In this document: piece by piece, positions 1 to 5,450 of the stretch
Numbering within the stretch: the stretch's first letter is position 1
Layout of the letters: each line of letters starts with the position of its first letter
Source of the DNA: Kiritimatiellia bacterium
GTDB lineage: Bacteria > Verrucomicrobiota > Kiritimatiellia > RFP12 > UBA1067
Direction: 5' to 3'
DNA: 5,558 nt
Assembly: GCA_028707675.1 (NCBI GenBank)
Contig: JAQWAM010000122.1
Span: 1 to 5,558 of the forward strand
The notes under the pieces: generated by a model
Seen by the model: only the letters and a program-made list of their open reading frames with translations
What the model was told of the DNA's origin: nothing
Database searches by the model: none
Made by a program: the position numbers and the translations under genes

Positions 1-16
1 GTGAGGATGGTTTCTT

Positions 17-292
17 ATGGAGCGGCGGATCGGGTTTGTGGGCATCATACTGGAAGACCGCGACAGCGTTGAGGCGGTGAACCACATCATATCGGGACAT
101 TCCGGTCTGATCTTAGCGCGGGTGGGCCTGCCGTGCCGCGAGAAACACATCGCGGTGATCACGCTGGTGGTGGAGGCCTCCACCGACGAGCTGGGCAAGT
201 TCACGGGCCAGCTCGGCCGCGTTGAGGGCGTTTCGGTCAAGTCCGGGCTCGCCAAGCAGGCCCGGGCCGGCATGTCGGCTGAATCCGTTTGA
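17..292 (+). CDS. TM1266-type iron-only (FeFe) hydrogenase system putative regulator
   Basis: Complete 91-residue protein. It matches my recollection of the small TM1266 family, annotated as putative regulators of the FeFe-hydrogenase system: an N-terminal RIGFVGIILEDRDSVEAVN strand-helix start, a central VGLPCREKHIAVITLVVEA stretch, and a C-terminal GKFTGQLGRVEGVSVKSGLAK segment, where family members also carry a G-x-L-x-x-x-x-G-V-x-V-K-S pattern. These proteins are known as compact ACT/NikR-C-like folds, usually encoded beside hydE, hydF or hydG, which mature the H-cluster; their biochemical role is not established. The start at 17 is the only ATG in frame after an in-frame TGA at 2-4, with a GAGG at 3-6 as a plausible Shine-Dalgarno. 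That TGA could also be the stop of an upstream gene 12 nt away, so this looks like the last gene of a hydrogenase-related operon cut by the window edge. It is unrelated to the translation genes that follow. Confidence 0.82.
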   Translation: MERRIGFVGIILEDRDSVEAVNHIISGHSGLILARVGLPCREKHIAVITLVVEASTDELGKFTGQLGRVEGVSVKSGLAKQARAGMSAESV

Positions 293-293
293 G

Positions 294-320
294 TCCGCAA
301 ACATGCGGCTTGTTTGCGGA
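294..320 (+). terminator. Stem-loop just after the hydrogenase regulator (terminator-like, no T-run)
   Basis: A perfect 10-bp inverted repeat, TCCGCAAACA (294-303) and TGTTTGCGGA (311-320), encloses a 7-nt loop and begins 1 nt after the TGA stop. It is well placed to end the upstream transcript or protect its 3' end. There is no T-tract after it (GGAACGCAAATAATT follows), so it is not a classic intrinsic terminator. It may work with Rho or simply mark the mRNA end. Confidence 0.5.
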
Positions 321-387
321 GGAACGCAAATAATTCGCTTTCAGTGAACACCTAAACGCCTGTTAGCCTAAAATCCTGCGCTGCAGG

Positions 388-434
388 AAAAGTTTTCGCG
401 CCGTGTTGACATACCCGATGGCTTTCGATAATCT
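388..434 (+). promoter_or_regulatory. Sigma-70-type promoter for trnT-tuf
   Basis: A perfect -35 hexamer TTGACA lies at 406-411. Two -10 readings are possible: TAATCT at 429-434 with the ideal 17-nt spacer, or GATAAT at 427-432, closer to TATAAT but with a short 15-nt spacer. Transcription would begin near 440. An AAAAGTTTT tract at 388-396, about 10-18 nt upstream of the -35, is where an UP element would sit. A small hairpin (TCCTGC 374-379 / GCAGGA 383-388) lies just before it. The next gene downstream is tRNA-Thr followed by tuf, which fits a strong housekeeping promoter. This is the best promoter-like sequence I found in the window. Confidence 0.68.
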
Positions 435-439
435 TATCC

Positions 440-588
440 GGTTTCCTTTTTCACCGGGATCGGCTTTCCGGTTAATAGGGAAGCAGGACATTGGCAAGGT
501 TAGGGAACTTCCGCACGATGGTTCCGGGTCTCTGGCCCGGGACTTATTGGGTTAGGGGTTCTTTGCCCCCGCAGGGGAGATGGAGGAA
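440..588 (+). other. Transcribed leader upstream of tRNA-Thr, with potential stem-loops
   Basis: This completes the roughly 296-base stretch without a gene between the hydrogenase regulator and tRNA-Thr. I see no convincing coding sequence on either strand. If the promoter at 406-434 is real, about 150 nt are transcribed before the tRNA. They can form ACCGGGA (453-459) with TTCCGGT (466-472), and GTTCCGGG (521-528) with CCCGGGAC (536-543), the latter an 8-bp stem with one G-T pair. Then GGGG (555-558) can pair with CCCC (567-570), or that CCCC can pair with GGGG (574-577), but not both. The segment is probably removed by RNase P cleavage at 589. Any regulatory role is speculative. Confidence 0.35.
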
Positions 589-664
<76 letters not shown>

Positions 665-710
665 GCTTTGGCGATGGTTGTTTTGTTACACCTCACAGGA
701 GAACAGAAAA

Positions 711-1919
711 ATGGCGAAAGAGACATTTGTCCGCGAGAAGCCTCACGTCAACGTCGGCACGATCGGCCACGTCGACCACGGCAAGACAACGCTGACGGCA
801 GCGATAACCAACATTCAGGCGCTGAAGGGATTTAACGCGCCTATCAGTTACGATCAGGTCGCGAAGGCTTCGGAATCCGCCGGACGCCGCGACCCCACCA
901 AGATCCTTACGATCGCGACCTCGCATGTGGAATACGGCACGCCTAACCGCCACTATGCGCACGTCGACTGTCCGGGGCATGCCGACTACGTCAAGAACAT
1001 GATCACCGGAGCGGCGCAGATGGACGGCGCGATCGTGGTCGTGAGCGCTGCCGACGGCCCGATGCCGCAGACCCGCGAGCACATCCTGCTGGCGCGCCAG
1101 GTCGGCGTTCCCGCGATCGTTGTGTTCCTCAACAAGGTTGATCTGGTTGACGATCCCGAGCTGCTGGATCTCGTCGAGATGGAGATCCGCGAGCTGCTTT
1201 CCAAGTATGAGTTCCCCGGCGATGACATTCCGATCGTGCGCGGCTCGGCGCTGCCGGCCACCAAGGCCACGAGCGCGGATGACCCGGCGGGCGAGTGCAT
1301 AACGAAGCTGATGGAGGCGCTTGACTCCTACATTCCCGAACCCGAGCGTCTGCTGGACAAGCCGTTCCTGATGCCGATCGAAGACGTGTTCTCGATCGAG
1401 GGACGCGGCACGGTGGTGACCGGGCGTGTCGAGCGCGGCATCATCAAGGTCGGCGAGGAGATCGAGATCATCGGTCTGCGTCCGACGGCGAAGACTACCT
1501 GCACGGGCGTCGAGATGTTCCGCAAGCTGCTGGATCAGGGACAGGCCGGAGACAACATCGGCTGTCTGCTGCGCGGCACCAAGAAGGAAGACGTCGAGCG
1601 CGGCCAGGTGCTGGCCAAGCCCGGTTCGATCACGCCGCACACCGAGTTCAACGGCGAGGTTTATGTCCTGAGCAAGGAAGAAGGCGGGCGCCACACCCCG
1701 TTCTTCAAGGGCTATAGGCCGCAGTTCTACATCCGCACGACGGACGTCACGGGCGACATCACCCTGCCGGAAGGCGTGGAGATGGTCATGCCGGGCGACA
1801 ACATCTCGATCGTCGTGAAGCTGATTTCGCCGGTGGCGCTGGAAGACAAGATGCGTTTCGCCATCCGCGAGGGCGGACGCACGGTCGGCGCCGGCACAGT
1901 CACCAAAGTTATCAAATAA
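711..1919 (+). CDS. tuf: Elongation factor Tu, with an atypical switch I (effector) loop
   Basis: A 402-residue GTPase that delivers aminoacyl-tRNA to the ribosomal A site. G1 is GHVDHGKT (19-26), G3 DCPGH (86-90, with catalytic His90), G4 NKVD (141-144) and G5 GSAL (178-181). Domain 2 follows from about 220 ([27 protein letters not shown]) and domain 3 ends [14 protein letters not shown] chose ATG 711 ([20 protein letters not shown]) over an in-frame ATG at 678 because family members start there and AGGAG lies at 697-701. The oddity is residues 48-70: the usual EEKARGITINT is replaced by [16 protein letters not shown], about five residues longer than E. coli. The Mg-binding Thr is kept (Thr67), but the preceding Arg-Gly-Ile becomes Lys-Ile-Leu. 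A second insertion of about three residues with no clear counterpart in E. coli follows G5 (182-203). All other core motifs are intact, so the gene looks functional. The segment resembles what I remember of planctomycete EF-Tu. Confidence 0.98.
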   Translation: MAKETFVREKPHVNVGTIGHVDHGKTTLTAAITNIQALKGFNAPISYDQVAKASESAGRRDPTKILTIATSHVEYGTPNRHYAHVDCPGHADYVKNMITGAAQMDGAIVVVSAADGPMPQTREHILLARQVGVPAIVVFLNKVDLVDDPELLDLVEMEIRELLSKYEFPGDDIPIVRGSALPATKATSADDPAGECITKLMEALDSYIPEPERLLDKPFLMPIEDVFSIEGRGTVVTGRVERGIIKVGEEIEIIGLRPTAKTTCTGVEMFRKLLDQGQAGDNIGCLLRGTKKEDVERGQVLAKPGSITPHTEFNGEVYVLSKEEGGRHTPFFKGYRPQFYIRTTDVTGDITLPEGVEMVMPGDNISIVVKLISPVALEDKMRFAIREGGRTVGAGTVTKVIK

Positions 1920-1940
1920 AAAGCTGACTCCTGTGAGCGT

Positions 1941-1988
1941 GTCCCGTCCGGCGGTGTGCGCATTGGCGGGCGGGGCACGGGTTTTATT
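1941..1988 (+). terminator. Probable intrinsic terminator between tuf and rpmG
   Basis: Starting 21 nt after the tuf stop, GTCCCGTCCG (1941-1950) can pair with CGGGCGGGGC (1967-1976) over 10 bp including two G-T pairs. Alternatively CCCGT (1943-1947) pairs with ACGGG (1977-1981), which places the stem directly against the T-tract TTTTATT (1982-1988). A GC-rich hairpin plus T-run is the pattern of a Rho-independent terminator. Because it lies inside a conserved gene cluster it may be only partly efficient, which would give more tuf than downstream mRNA. I saw no convincing separate promoter between it and rpmG. Confidence 0.58.
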
Positions 1989-2017
1989 AACCAGCAGGCG
2001 GCAACAGTGAGGCGGAT

Positions 2018-2170
2018 ATGCCCAGAGAATTAGCGATCATGGCTTGCACCGAGTGCAAGCAGCGCAACTATACGACGACCCGTAACAAGCGGACGACACC
2101 CAACCGTCTGGAGATCAAGAAGTTTTGCCCGGCCGAGAGGAAGCATACGTTGCATCGGGAAACCAAGTAG
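2018..2170 (+). CDS. rpmG: 50S ribosomal protein L33 (bL33), three-cysteine form
   Basis: A 50-residue protein with the L33 signature [20 protein letters not shown] followed by RLEIKKFCP and [10 protein letters not shown]33 sits near the E site of the large subunit. The start at 2018 (MPRELA) gives the expected family length and has GTGAGG at 2007-2012 as Shine-Dalgarno; an internal ATG at 2039 would remove the conserved N-terminus. Zinc-type L33 proteins carry two Cys pairs (CxxC and CPxC). Here the first pair is intact (Cys10, Cys13) and Cys37 is present, but the fourth position is Glu40 (CPAE). It is therefore between the zinc-binding and cysteine-free forms, and zinc binding is uncertain. 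It lies between tuf and trnW, a common place for this gene. Confidence 0.95.
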   Translation: MPRELAIMACTECKQRNYTTTRNKRTTPNRLEIKKFCPAERKHTLHRETK

Positions 2171-2184
2171 TTTGCAGAAACCTT

Positions 2185-2261
2185 AGGCCAGTAGCTCAAT
2201 TTGGCAGAGCACCGGTCTCCAAAACCGGTTGTTGGGGGTTCGAGTCCCTCCTGGCCTGCCA
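2185..2261 (+). tRNA. tRNA-Trp (anticodon CCA)
   Basis: A 77-nt cloverleaf. Acceptor arms AGGCCAG (2185-2191) and CTGGCCT (2251-2257) pair perfectly, with discriminator G and an encoded CCA tail at 2259-2261. The anticodon stem CCGGT/ACCGG closes the loop CTCCAAA with anticodon CCA at 2219-2221. The T-arm is GGGGG-TTCGAGT-CCCTC. It begins 14 nt after the rpmG stop and lies upstream of secE. The rpmG-trnW-secE-nusG order is widespread in bacteria. It is probably cut from the polycistronic transcript. Confidence 0.97.
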
Positions 2262-2351
2262 GTTCCGGTGGATCATACCATCGGGCCCGTGACAGGATCA
2301 GGGCGCAAGAGGCCATGCCGTCGAAGCGCGGCGGCTGAAAGGGTTGACGGA

Positions 2352-2555
2352 ATGAGCAAAGTTAAAGAATTTATGCGTAGGCTGCTCTCCTATCTGGGCG
2401 AGGTCGGCATTGAGTTCAAGAAGATCTCTTGGCCTGACCGGCAGGAGCTGGTCGATTCAACTCTGGTGGTTATTTCCTTTATTGTGATTCTGGCCGTGGT
2501 GGTGCTCTGCTGCGACAAGACCATCATGTTTTTCCTGCAGTTGGTGCACGCTTAA
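2352..2555 (+). CDS. secE: Preprotein translocase subunit SecE
   Basis: A 67-residue single-span SecE. SecE clamps SecY in the plasma-membrane SecYEG channel that exports unfolded proteins. The cytoplasmic amphipathic helix is followed by the family hallmark, FKKISWPDRQELVDSTLVV (22-40), and then a hydrophobic membrane span at roughly 36-54 (STLVVISFIVILAVVVL). The length fits the short single-helix SecE found in most bacteria, not the three-helix E. coli form. The start at 2352 (MSKVKEFM) is preceded by a modest AAGGG about 8 nt upstream. The reading frame stays open further upstream, but through tRNA-Trp, so a longer protein is not credible. nusG follows after 15 nt, the classic secE-nusG pair. 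Confidence 0.95.
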   Translation: MSKVKEFMRRLLSYLGEVGIEFKKISWPDRQELVDSTLVVISFIVILAVVVLCCDKTIMFFLQLVHA

Positions 2556-2560
2556 CCCAT

Positions 2561-2565
2561 GGGAG
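2561..2565 (+). promoter_or_regulatory. Ribosome binding site that sets the nusG start
   Basis: GGGAG at 2561-2565 lies 5 nt before ATG 2571. The competing ATG at 2559 overlaps this site and has no purine-rich motif upstream (CACGCTTAACCC). This supports starting NusG at MTKQWFVLHT, which also fits the family N-terminus, and not at MGAAMTKQ. Confidence 0.7.
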
Positions 2566-2570
2566 CGGCC

Positions 2571-3134
2571 ATGACTAAACAATGGTTTGTTTTACATACG
2601 CTGACGGGGCAAGAGCAGAAGGTCAAGCGTTCGATCGAGGCCCGTGCCAAGATCGATGAGATGTCGGATTTTATCGGTGAGGTCGTGATCCCCACTGAGA
2701 AGGTTTCAGATGTCAAGAACGGTGTCAAGAAGACCGTGACGCGCAAATTTTTTCCGGGCTATGTGTTTATCAGCCTTGCCCTTTATGATGAGTCCAAAAC
2801 CATGCTGGAGCCGACCTGGCGTTTTCTCAAAGAAACGCCGGGTGTGATCGGTTTCATCAGAGGCAAGCATCCGATGCCGCTTTCCGCGACTGAGGTTGAC
2901 GCGATAGTCAATCAGGTGGCGGAGAAAAAAGAAAAGGTCAAACCCAAAGTTCAATTTGAGCCGGGCGAGACAGTCAAGATCATCGACGGGCCGTTCATGA
3001 GTTTCAACGGCACTGTGGATGAAGTGGATCCCGACCGCGGCAAGCTGAAGGTCTCTGTTGCGATCTTCGGGCGCACTGCCCCGGTGGAACTGGAGTACTG
3101 GCAGGTGGAGCGCGCGGTCAGCGAGAACGCGTAG
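2571..3134 (+). CDS. nusG: Transcription termination/antitermination factor NusG
   Basis: A 187-residue NusG. The N-terminal NGN domain (about 1-110) binds the RNA polymerase clamp and has WFVLHTLTGQEQKVK near the start and the conserved KFFPGYVFI at 59-67. After a charged linker (KKEKVKPK, 119-126) comes the KOW domain (about 129-182), with FEPGETVKIIDGPFMSFNGTV and FGRTAPVELEYWQVE. In known bacteria the KOW domain contacts Rho or ribosomal protein S10, which couples transcription to translation. The length is normal and I see no inserted domain. It follows secE by 15 nt and precedes rplK by 105 nt, the standard arrangement. The start at 2571 is preferred over 2559 because of the GGGAG at 2561-2565. 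Confidence 0.97.
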   Translation: MTKQWFVLHTLTGQEQKVKRSIEARAKIDEMSDFIGEVVIPTEKVSDVKNGVKKTVTRKFFPGYVFISLALYDESKTMLEPTWRFLKETPGVIGFIRGKHPMPLSATEVDAIVNQVAEKKEKVKPKVQFEPGETVKIIDGPFMSFNGTVDEVDPDRGKLKVSVAIFGRTAPVELEYWQVERAVSENA

Positions 3135-3239
3135 CGAAGCTGTCGGACGGTGTCGCCACAGCGCGGCTACAGTTCGTCAAGTGCGGTTCGTAAGTACCGG
3201 TGGGGATGCCGGGAGGGCCGCGAAAGACAAGGTGAAAAA
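3135..3239 (+). promoter_or_regulatory. rplK leader, candidate L1 autoregulatory region
   Basis: A 105-nt non-coding spacer lies between nusG and rplK. In many bacteria the mRNA here contains a site mimicking the 23S L1 stalk, bound by free L1 to repress rplK-rplA. I can see a long-range 6-bp pairing, CGCGGC (3162-3167) with GCCGCG (3217-3222), and a short CCGG-TGGGGATG-CCGG hairpin within a G-rich stretch (3198-3216). GAAAGAC follows at 3222-3228. I could not match these to the L1-site consensus with certainty. No good -35/-10 pair is visible, so readthrough from nusG is likely. AAGGTG at 3229-3234 is the rplK Shine-Dalgarno. Confidence 0.3.
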
Positions 3240-3665
3240 ATGGCGAAAAAGGTCATGGGGACCATTAAGCTGCAGATTCCCGCGGGAGCGGCGAATCCGG
3301 CGCCGCCTGTGGGCCCGGCATTGGGTGCGCAAGGCGTGAACATAATGATGTTCTGCAAAGAGTTCAACGCGAAGACGCAGGACAAGGCCGGTCTGATCAT
3401 TCCCGTGGTCATTACGGTGTATGCGGACCGCAGTTTCTCTCTGGTATTCAAGAGCCCGCCCGCTTCCGCTCTGCTGAAGAAGGAGGCCGGGCTGGCCAAG
3501 GGATCCGGCATTCCCAACCGCGACAAGGTAGGCAAGGTCACGCGCGAGCAGATCCGCAAGATCGTCGAGATCAAGAAGGCGGATTTGAACGCGACGGACG
3601 AGGCTGCGGCGATGCGTATGATCGAGGGCACCGCGCGCAACATGGGTATCGAAGTGGTTGACTGA
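3240..3665 (+). CDS. rplK: 50S ribosomal protein L11 (uL11)
   Basis: A 141-residue L11, the usual length. It binds the GTPase-associated region of 23S rRNA at the base of the L7/L12 stalk. The N-terminal domain shows [37 protein letters not shown] (10-46), with the proline-rich thiostrepton-site segment. The most common spelling, GPALGQHGVNIMEFCK, is slightly changed here. The C-terminal rRNA-binding domain runs from about 72 and ends [25 protein letters not shown]. The start at 3240 ([12 protein letters not shown]) is the family start, with AAGGTG 5 nt upstream; the open frame continues upstream but without similarity. rplA begins 17 nt after the stop. Confidence 0.98.
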   Translation: MAKKVMGTIKLQIPAGAANPAPPVGPALGAQGVNIMMFCKEFNAKTQDKAGLIIPVVITVYADRSFSLVFKSPPASALLKKEAGLAKGSGIPNRDKVGKVTREQIRKIVEIKKADLNATDEAAAMRMIEGTARNMGIEVVD

Positions 3666-3682
3666 TAAAGGGGAGACGGATC

Positions 3683-4372
3683 ATGGCTAAGCATGGTAAA
3701 AGGTATGTCGATGCCCAGAAAAAGGCGCCGACCGCGCTGGTAAGCCTGGAGGAGGCCGTCGCTTTTGTCAAGGCGAACGCGGGCGCGAAATTTGATGAGA
3801 CCGTAGAGGTTGCGATGCACCTCGGCGTGGACATCAAGAAATCTGACCAGACGGTGCGCGGAACGGTGACGCTGCCGCACGGCACCGGCAAAAATGTGCG
3901 GGTTGTCGTTTTCGCGGCTGGAACGCACGCCGACGAGGCCAAGGCTGCCGGGGCGGATGAGGTCGGCTATGAGGAACTGATCGAGAAGATCAAGAACGGT
4001 TGGACGGATTTTGACGTGGCGATATCCACGACAGACGCGATGAAAGAGGTCCGTAAGATTGCCCGTGTCCTCGGGCCGCGCGGACTTATGCCCAACCCCA
4101 AGACCGGCACGGTCACTGACGATGTCGCGGCGGCTGTCAAGGCTTCCAAGGGAGGCAAGGTGGATTTTCGCATGGACCGCACCGGCAATGTCTGCGTCTT
4201 GTGCGGCAAGCGCAGTTTTGAGGAAAACAAGCTGGTCGAGAATATCCGCGTGATCGTGGATGCGGTCAAGGCCGAGCGGCCGGCGGGGGCCAAAGGCATC
4301 TTTGTGCGTACTCTGACCGTAAGCTCCACCATGGGCGTGGGTGTGCATGTGCTGGTCAAAGAGTTCGAATAA
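3683..4372 (+). CDS. rplA: 50S ribosomal protein L1 (uL1)
   Basis: A 229-residue L1, normal length, forming the mobile L1 stalk that handles deacylated tRNA at the E site. It usually also represses translation of its own mRNA. The family signature is at 121-148: KEVRKIARVLGPRGLMPNPK followed by TGTVTDDV. The rRNA-binding domain I parts are the N-terminal third (FDETVEVAMHLGVDIKKSDQ) and the C-terminal third (GGKVDFRMDRTGNV, then TLTVSSTMGVGVHV). Two cysteines in CVLC (171-174) are unremarkable. GGGGAG at 3670-3675 lies 7 nt before the ATG. The 17-nt gaps on both sides indicate one transcript with rplK and rplJ. Confidence 0.98.
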   Translation: MAKHGKRYVDAQKKAPTALVSLEEAVAFVKANAGAKFDETVEVAMHLGVDIKKSDQTVRGTVTLPHGTGKNVRVVVFAAGTHADEAKAAGADEVGYEELIEKIKNGWTDFDVAISTTDAMKEVRKIARVLGPRGLMPNPKTGTVTDDVAAAVKASKGGKVDFRMDRTGNVCVLCGKRSFEENKLVENIRVIVDAVKAERPAGAKGIFVRTLTVSSTMGVGVHVLVKEFE

Positions 4373-4389
4373 ACCGGGAGGCTGATGCA

Positions 4390-4914
4390 ATGAGAACTGA
4401 AAAAGCTTCAATTTTGAATGAGGTCATTGAGCGCGTCAAAGCTTCCGACTTCTGTTTCGTGATGAACTATGGCGGCCTAAAGGTCACGCAGCTCACCGCG
4501 CTGCGGCAGGCGCTCGGGAAATTGAGCGCGCGGGCCATGGTGGTCAAGAACAACTATCTGTCCAGAATCGCTGAGGAACAGGGCTGGGCCGGTGTGGCGG
4601 CCATGTTCGTCGGGCCTACTGCCATCGTGACCGGCGAGGGCGATGTCACCGAGGTGGCGAAGGTTCTGGTGGAATTTGCCAAGCAGAGCGGCAAAGCGGA
4701 TATCAAGGGAGCCACCATGGACGCCGTCGCATTGAGCGCGGCGGATGTCGTGGAGCTTTCGAAGCTGCCGTCGAAGGATATGATGCGCGGCATTTTGCTG
4801 GGCACGCTGACTGCGCCGGCCACGAGTCTGGTGCGTGTGCTCAACGCCCCGCTGCTTGATATGCTTTATGCGCTCAAGGCATACGAGGATAAACAAAACG
4901 GATCTGCGGCATAA
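4390..4914 (+). CDS. rplJ: 50S ribosomal protein L10 (uL10)
   Basis: A 174-residue L10, which anchors L7/L12 dimers at the stalk base next to L11. The N-terminal rRNA-binding domain shows KASDFCFVMNYGGLKVTQLTALR (17-39), VVKNNYLSRIA (51-61) and FVGPTAIVTG (73-82). LPSKDMMRGILLGTLTAPATSLVRVLNAP (126-154) is typical of the family. The last ~20 residues (LLDMLYALKAYEDKQN) form the helix that carries L12 dimers. GGGAGG at 4376-4381 is 8 nt before ATG 4390; an out-of-frame ATG at 4385 stops after two codons. Only 17 nt separate it from rplA, so the long L10-binding leader known upstream of rplJ in E. coli or Bacillus is absent from this gap. Confidence 0.97.
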   Translation: MRTEKASILNEVIERVKASDFCFVMNYGGLKVTQLTALRQALGKLSARAMVVKNNYLSRIAEEQGWAGVAAMFVGPTAIVTGEGDVTEVAKVLVEFAKQSGKADIKGATMDAVALSAADVVELSKLPSKDMMRGILLGTLTAPATSLVRVLNAPLLDMLYALKAYEDKQNGSAA

Positions 4915-5063
4915 AAGTGTCGTAAAAACCCGGGTTGCCGGGCGGCGGCGAGTGCCGGCGCCCGACACGGACGGAAACGGCCGTGTTCGCTTGTTCAGCG
5001 GGTTTGCCCGCGGGTACCCCGCCCGCGATTAACGCGTGCGGTTGCACATAAAGGAAAAGTGAA
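4915..5063 (+). promoter_or_regulatory. Structured rplJ-rplL spacer with competing stems
   Basis: A 149-nt non-coding spacer lies between L10 and L12, long compared with the 17-nt gaps just upstream. GTGTCG (4917-4922) can pair with CGACAC (4963-4968), enclosing a hairpin CCCGG-GTTG-CCGGG (4929-4942). The overlapping ACACGG (4965-4970) can pair instead with CCGTGT (4981-4986). GCGGG (4998-5002) and CCCGC (5007-5011), then GCGGG (5010-5014) and CCCGC (5018-5022), form two overlapping hairpins. The rplL Shine-Dalgarno AAGGA (5051-5055) lies beyond these. No clear promoter or T-run is seen. The region may set rplL translation, mRNA processing or stability; that is inference. Confidence 0.45.
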
Positions 5064-5432
5064 ATGACAAACGAAGAAGTGATTGATTTTCTGAGCAACC
5101 TTTCGGTGCTCGAGATCTCCAAGCTGGTCAAGACATTGGAGGAGAAGTGGGGTGTTACCGCCGCCGCTCCCGTGGCGGTTGCCGCCGCGCCGGCCGCTGC
5201 CGCGGCGCCTGAGGAAGAGAAGACTGAATTCGACGTGATTCTTGCGGAATTCGGCTCCAACAAGATCGCCGTTATCAAAGAAGTCCGCGCCATTACGGGT
5301 TTGGGCCTGAAGGACGCCAAGGATCTGGTCGAGGCCGCCCCGAAACCGGTGAAGGAGGCTGTCAGCAAGGATGAAGCCGCCAAGCTCAAGGAGCAGCTTG
5401 AGAAGGCTGGCGCCAAAGTCGAAGTGAAATAA
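5064..5432 (+). CDS. rplL: 50S ribosomal protein L7/L12 (bL12)
   Basis: A 122-residue L12, the usual size. It is the multicopy stalk protein that recruits and stimulates EF-Tu, EF-G, IF2 and RF3. The N-terminal dimerisation and L10-binding part is 1-31 ([28 protein letters not shown]). A flexible Ala/Pro-rich hinge spans about 33-53, and the globular C-terminal domain 54-122 begins TEFDVIL. The factor-binding surface includes [24 protein letters not shown] (67-90). AAGGA at 5051-5055 lies 8 nt before the ATG. It follows rplJ after the structured spacer and precedes a large stem-loop region. rpoB is expected downstream but is not in the window. Confidence 0.98.
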   Translation: MTNEEVIDFLSNLSVLEISKLVKTLEEKWGVTAAAPVAVAAAPAAAAAPEEEKTEFDVILAEFGSNKIAVIKEVRAITGLGLKDAKDLVEAAPKPVKEAVSKDEAAKLKEQLEKAGAKVEVK

Positions 5433-5450
5433 GCTTCGCGTAGTTTTAAT

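Noticed and set aside
678..710. Upstream ATG adding 11 residues to EF-Tu.
   Set aside because: The extension [11 protein letters not shown] is not in the family, while ATG 711 has an AGGAG 9 nt upstream and gives the standard N-terminus.
693..1694. Minus-strand open frame of 333 codons opposite tuf.
   Set aside because: It is antisense to a highly conserved gene, its His/Arg/Asp-rich composition is typical of a reverse-strand shadow, and it has no recognisable motif.
2229..2351. Open reading frame extending secE upstream by 41 codons.
   Set aside because: The extension overlaps tRNA-Trp and has no SecE similarity. The 67-residue form starting at 2352 matches the family.
2344..2372. TTGACG near the secE start as a possible -35 box.
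   Set aside because: The hexamer at the right distance (GAATTT) is a poor -10 and lies inside the secE coding sequence, so transcripts would lack the secE start.
4385..4393. Two-codon mini-ORF (ATG CAA TGA) overlapping the rplJ start.
   Set aside because: Its ATG is only 3 nt from the Shine-Dalgarno, too close for efficient initiation, so it is probably chance.
3167..4411. Long minus-strand open frame of 414 codons opposite rplK and rplA.
   Set aside because: It lies entirely antisense to two clearly recognisable ribosomal genes and its translation resembles no family I know. Such frames are common opposite GC-rich coding DNA.
5441..5450. TTTT run at 5444-5447 after the rplL stop as a terminator tail.
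   Set aside because: No stable hairpin lies directly upstream of it; the sequence before it is the end of rplL and a short AAGCTTCGCG stretch.
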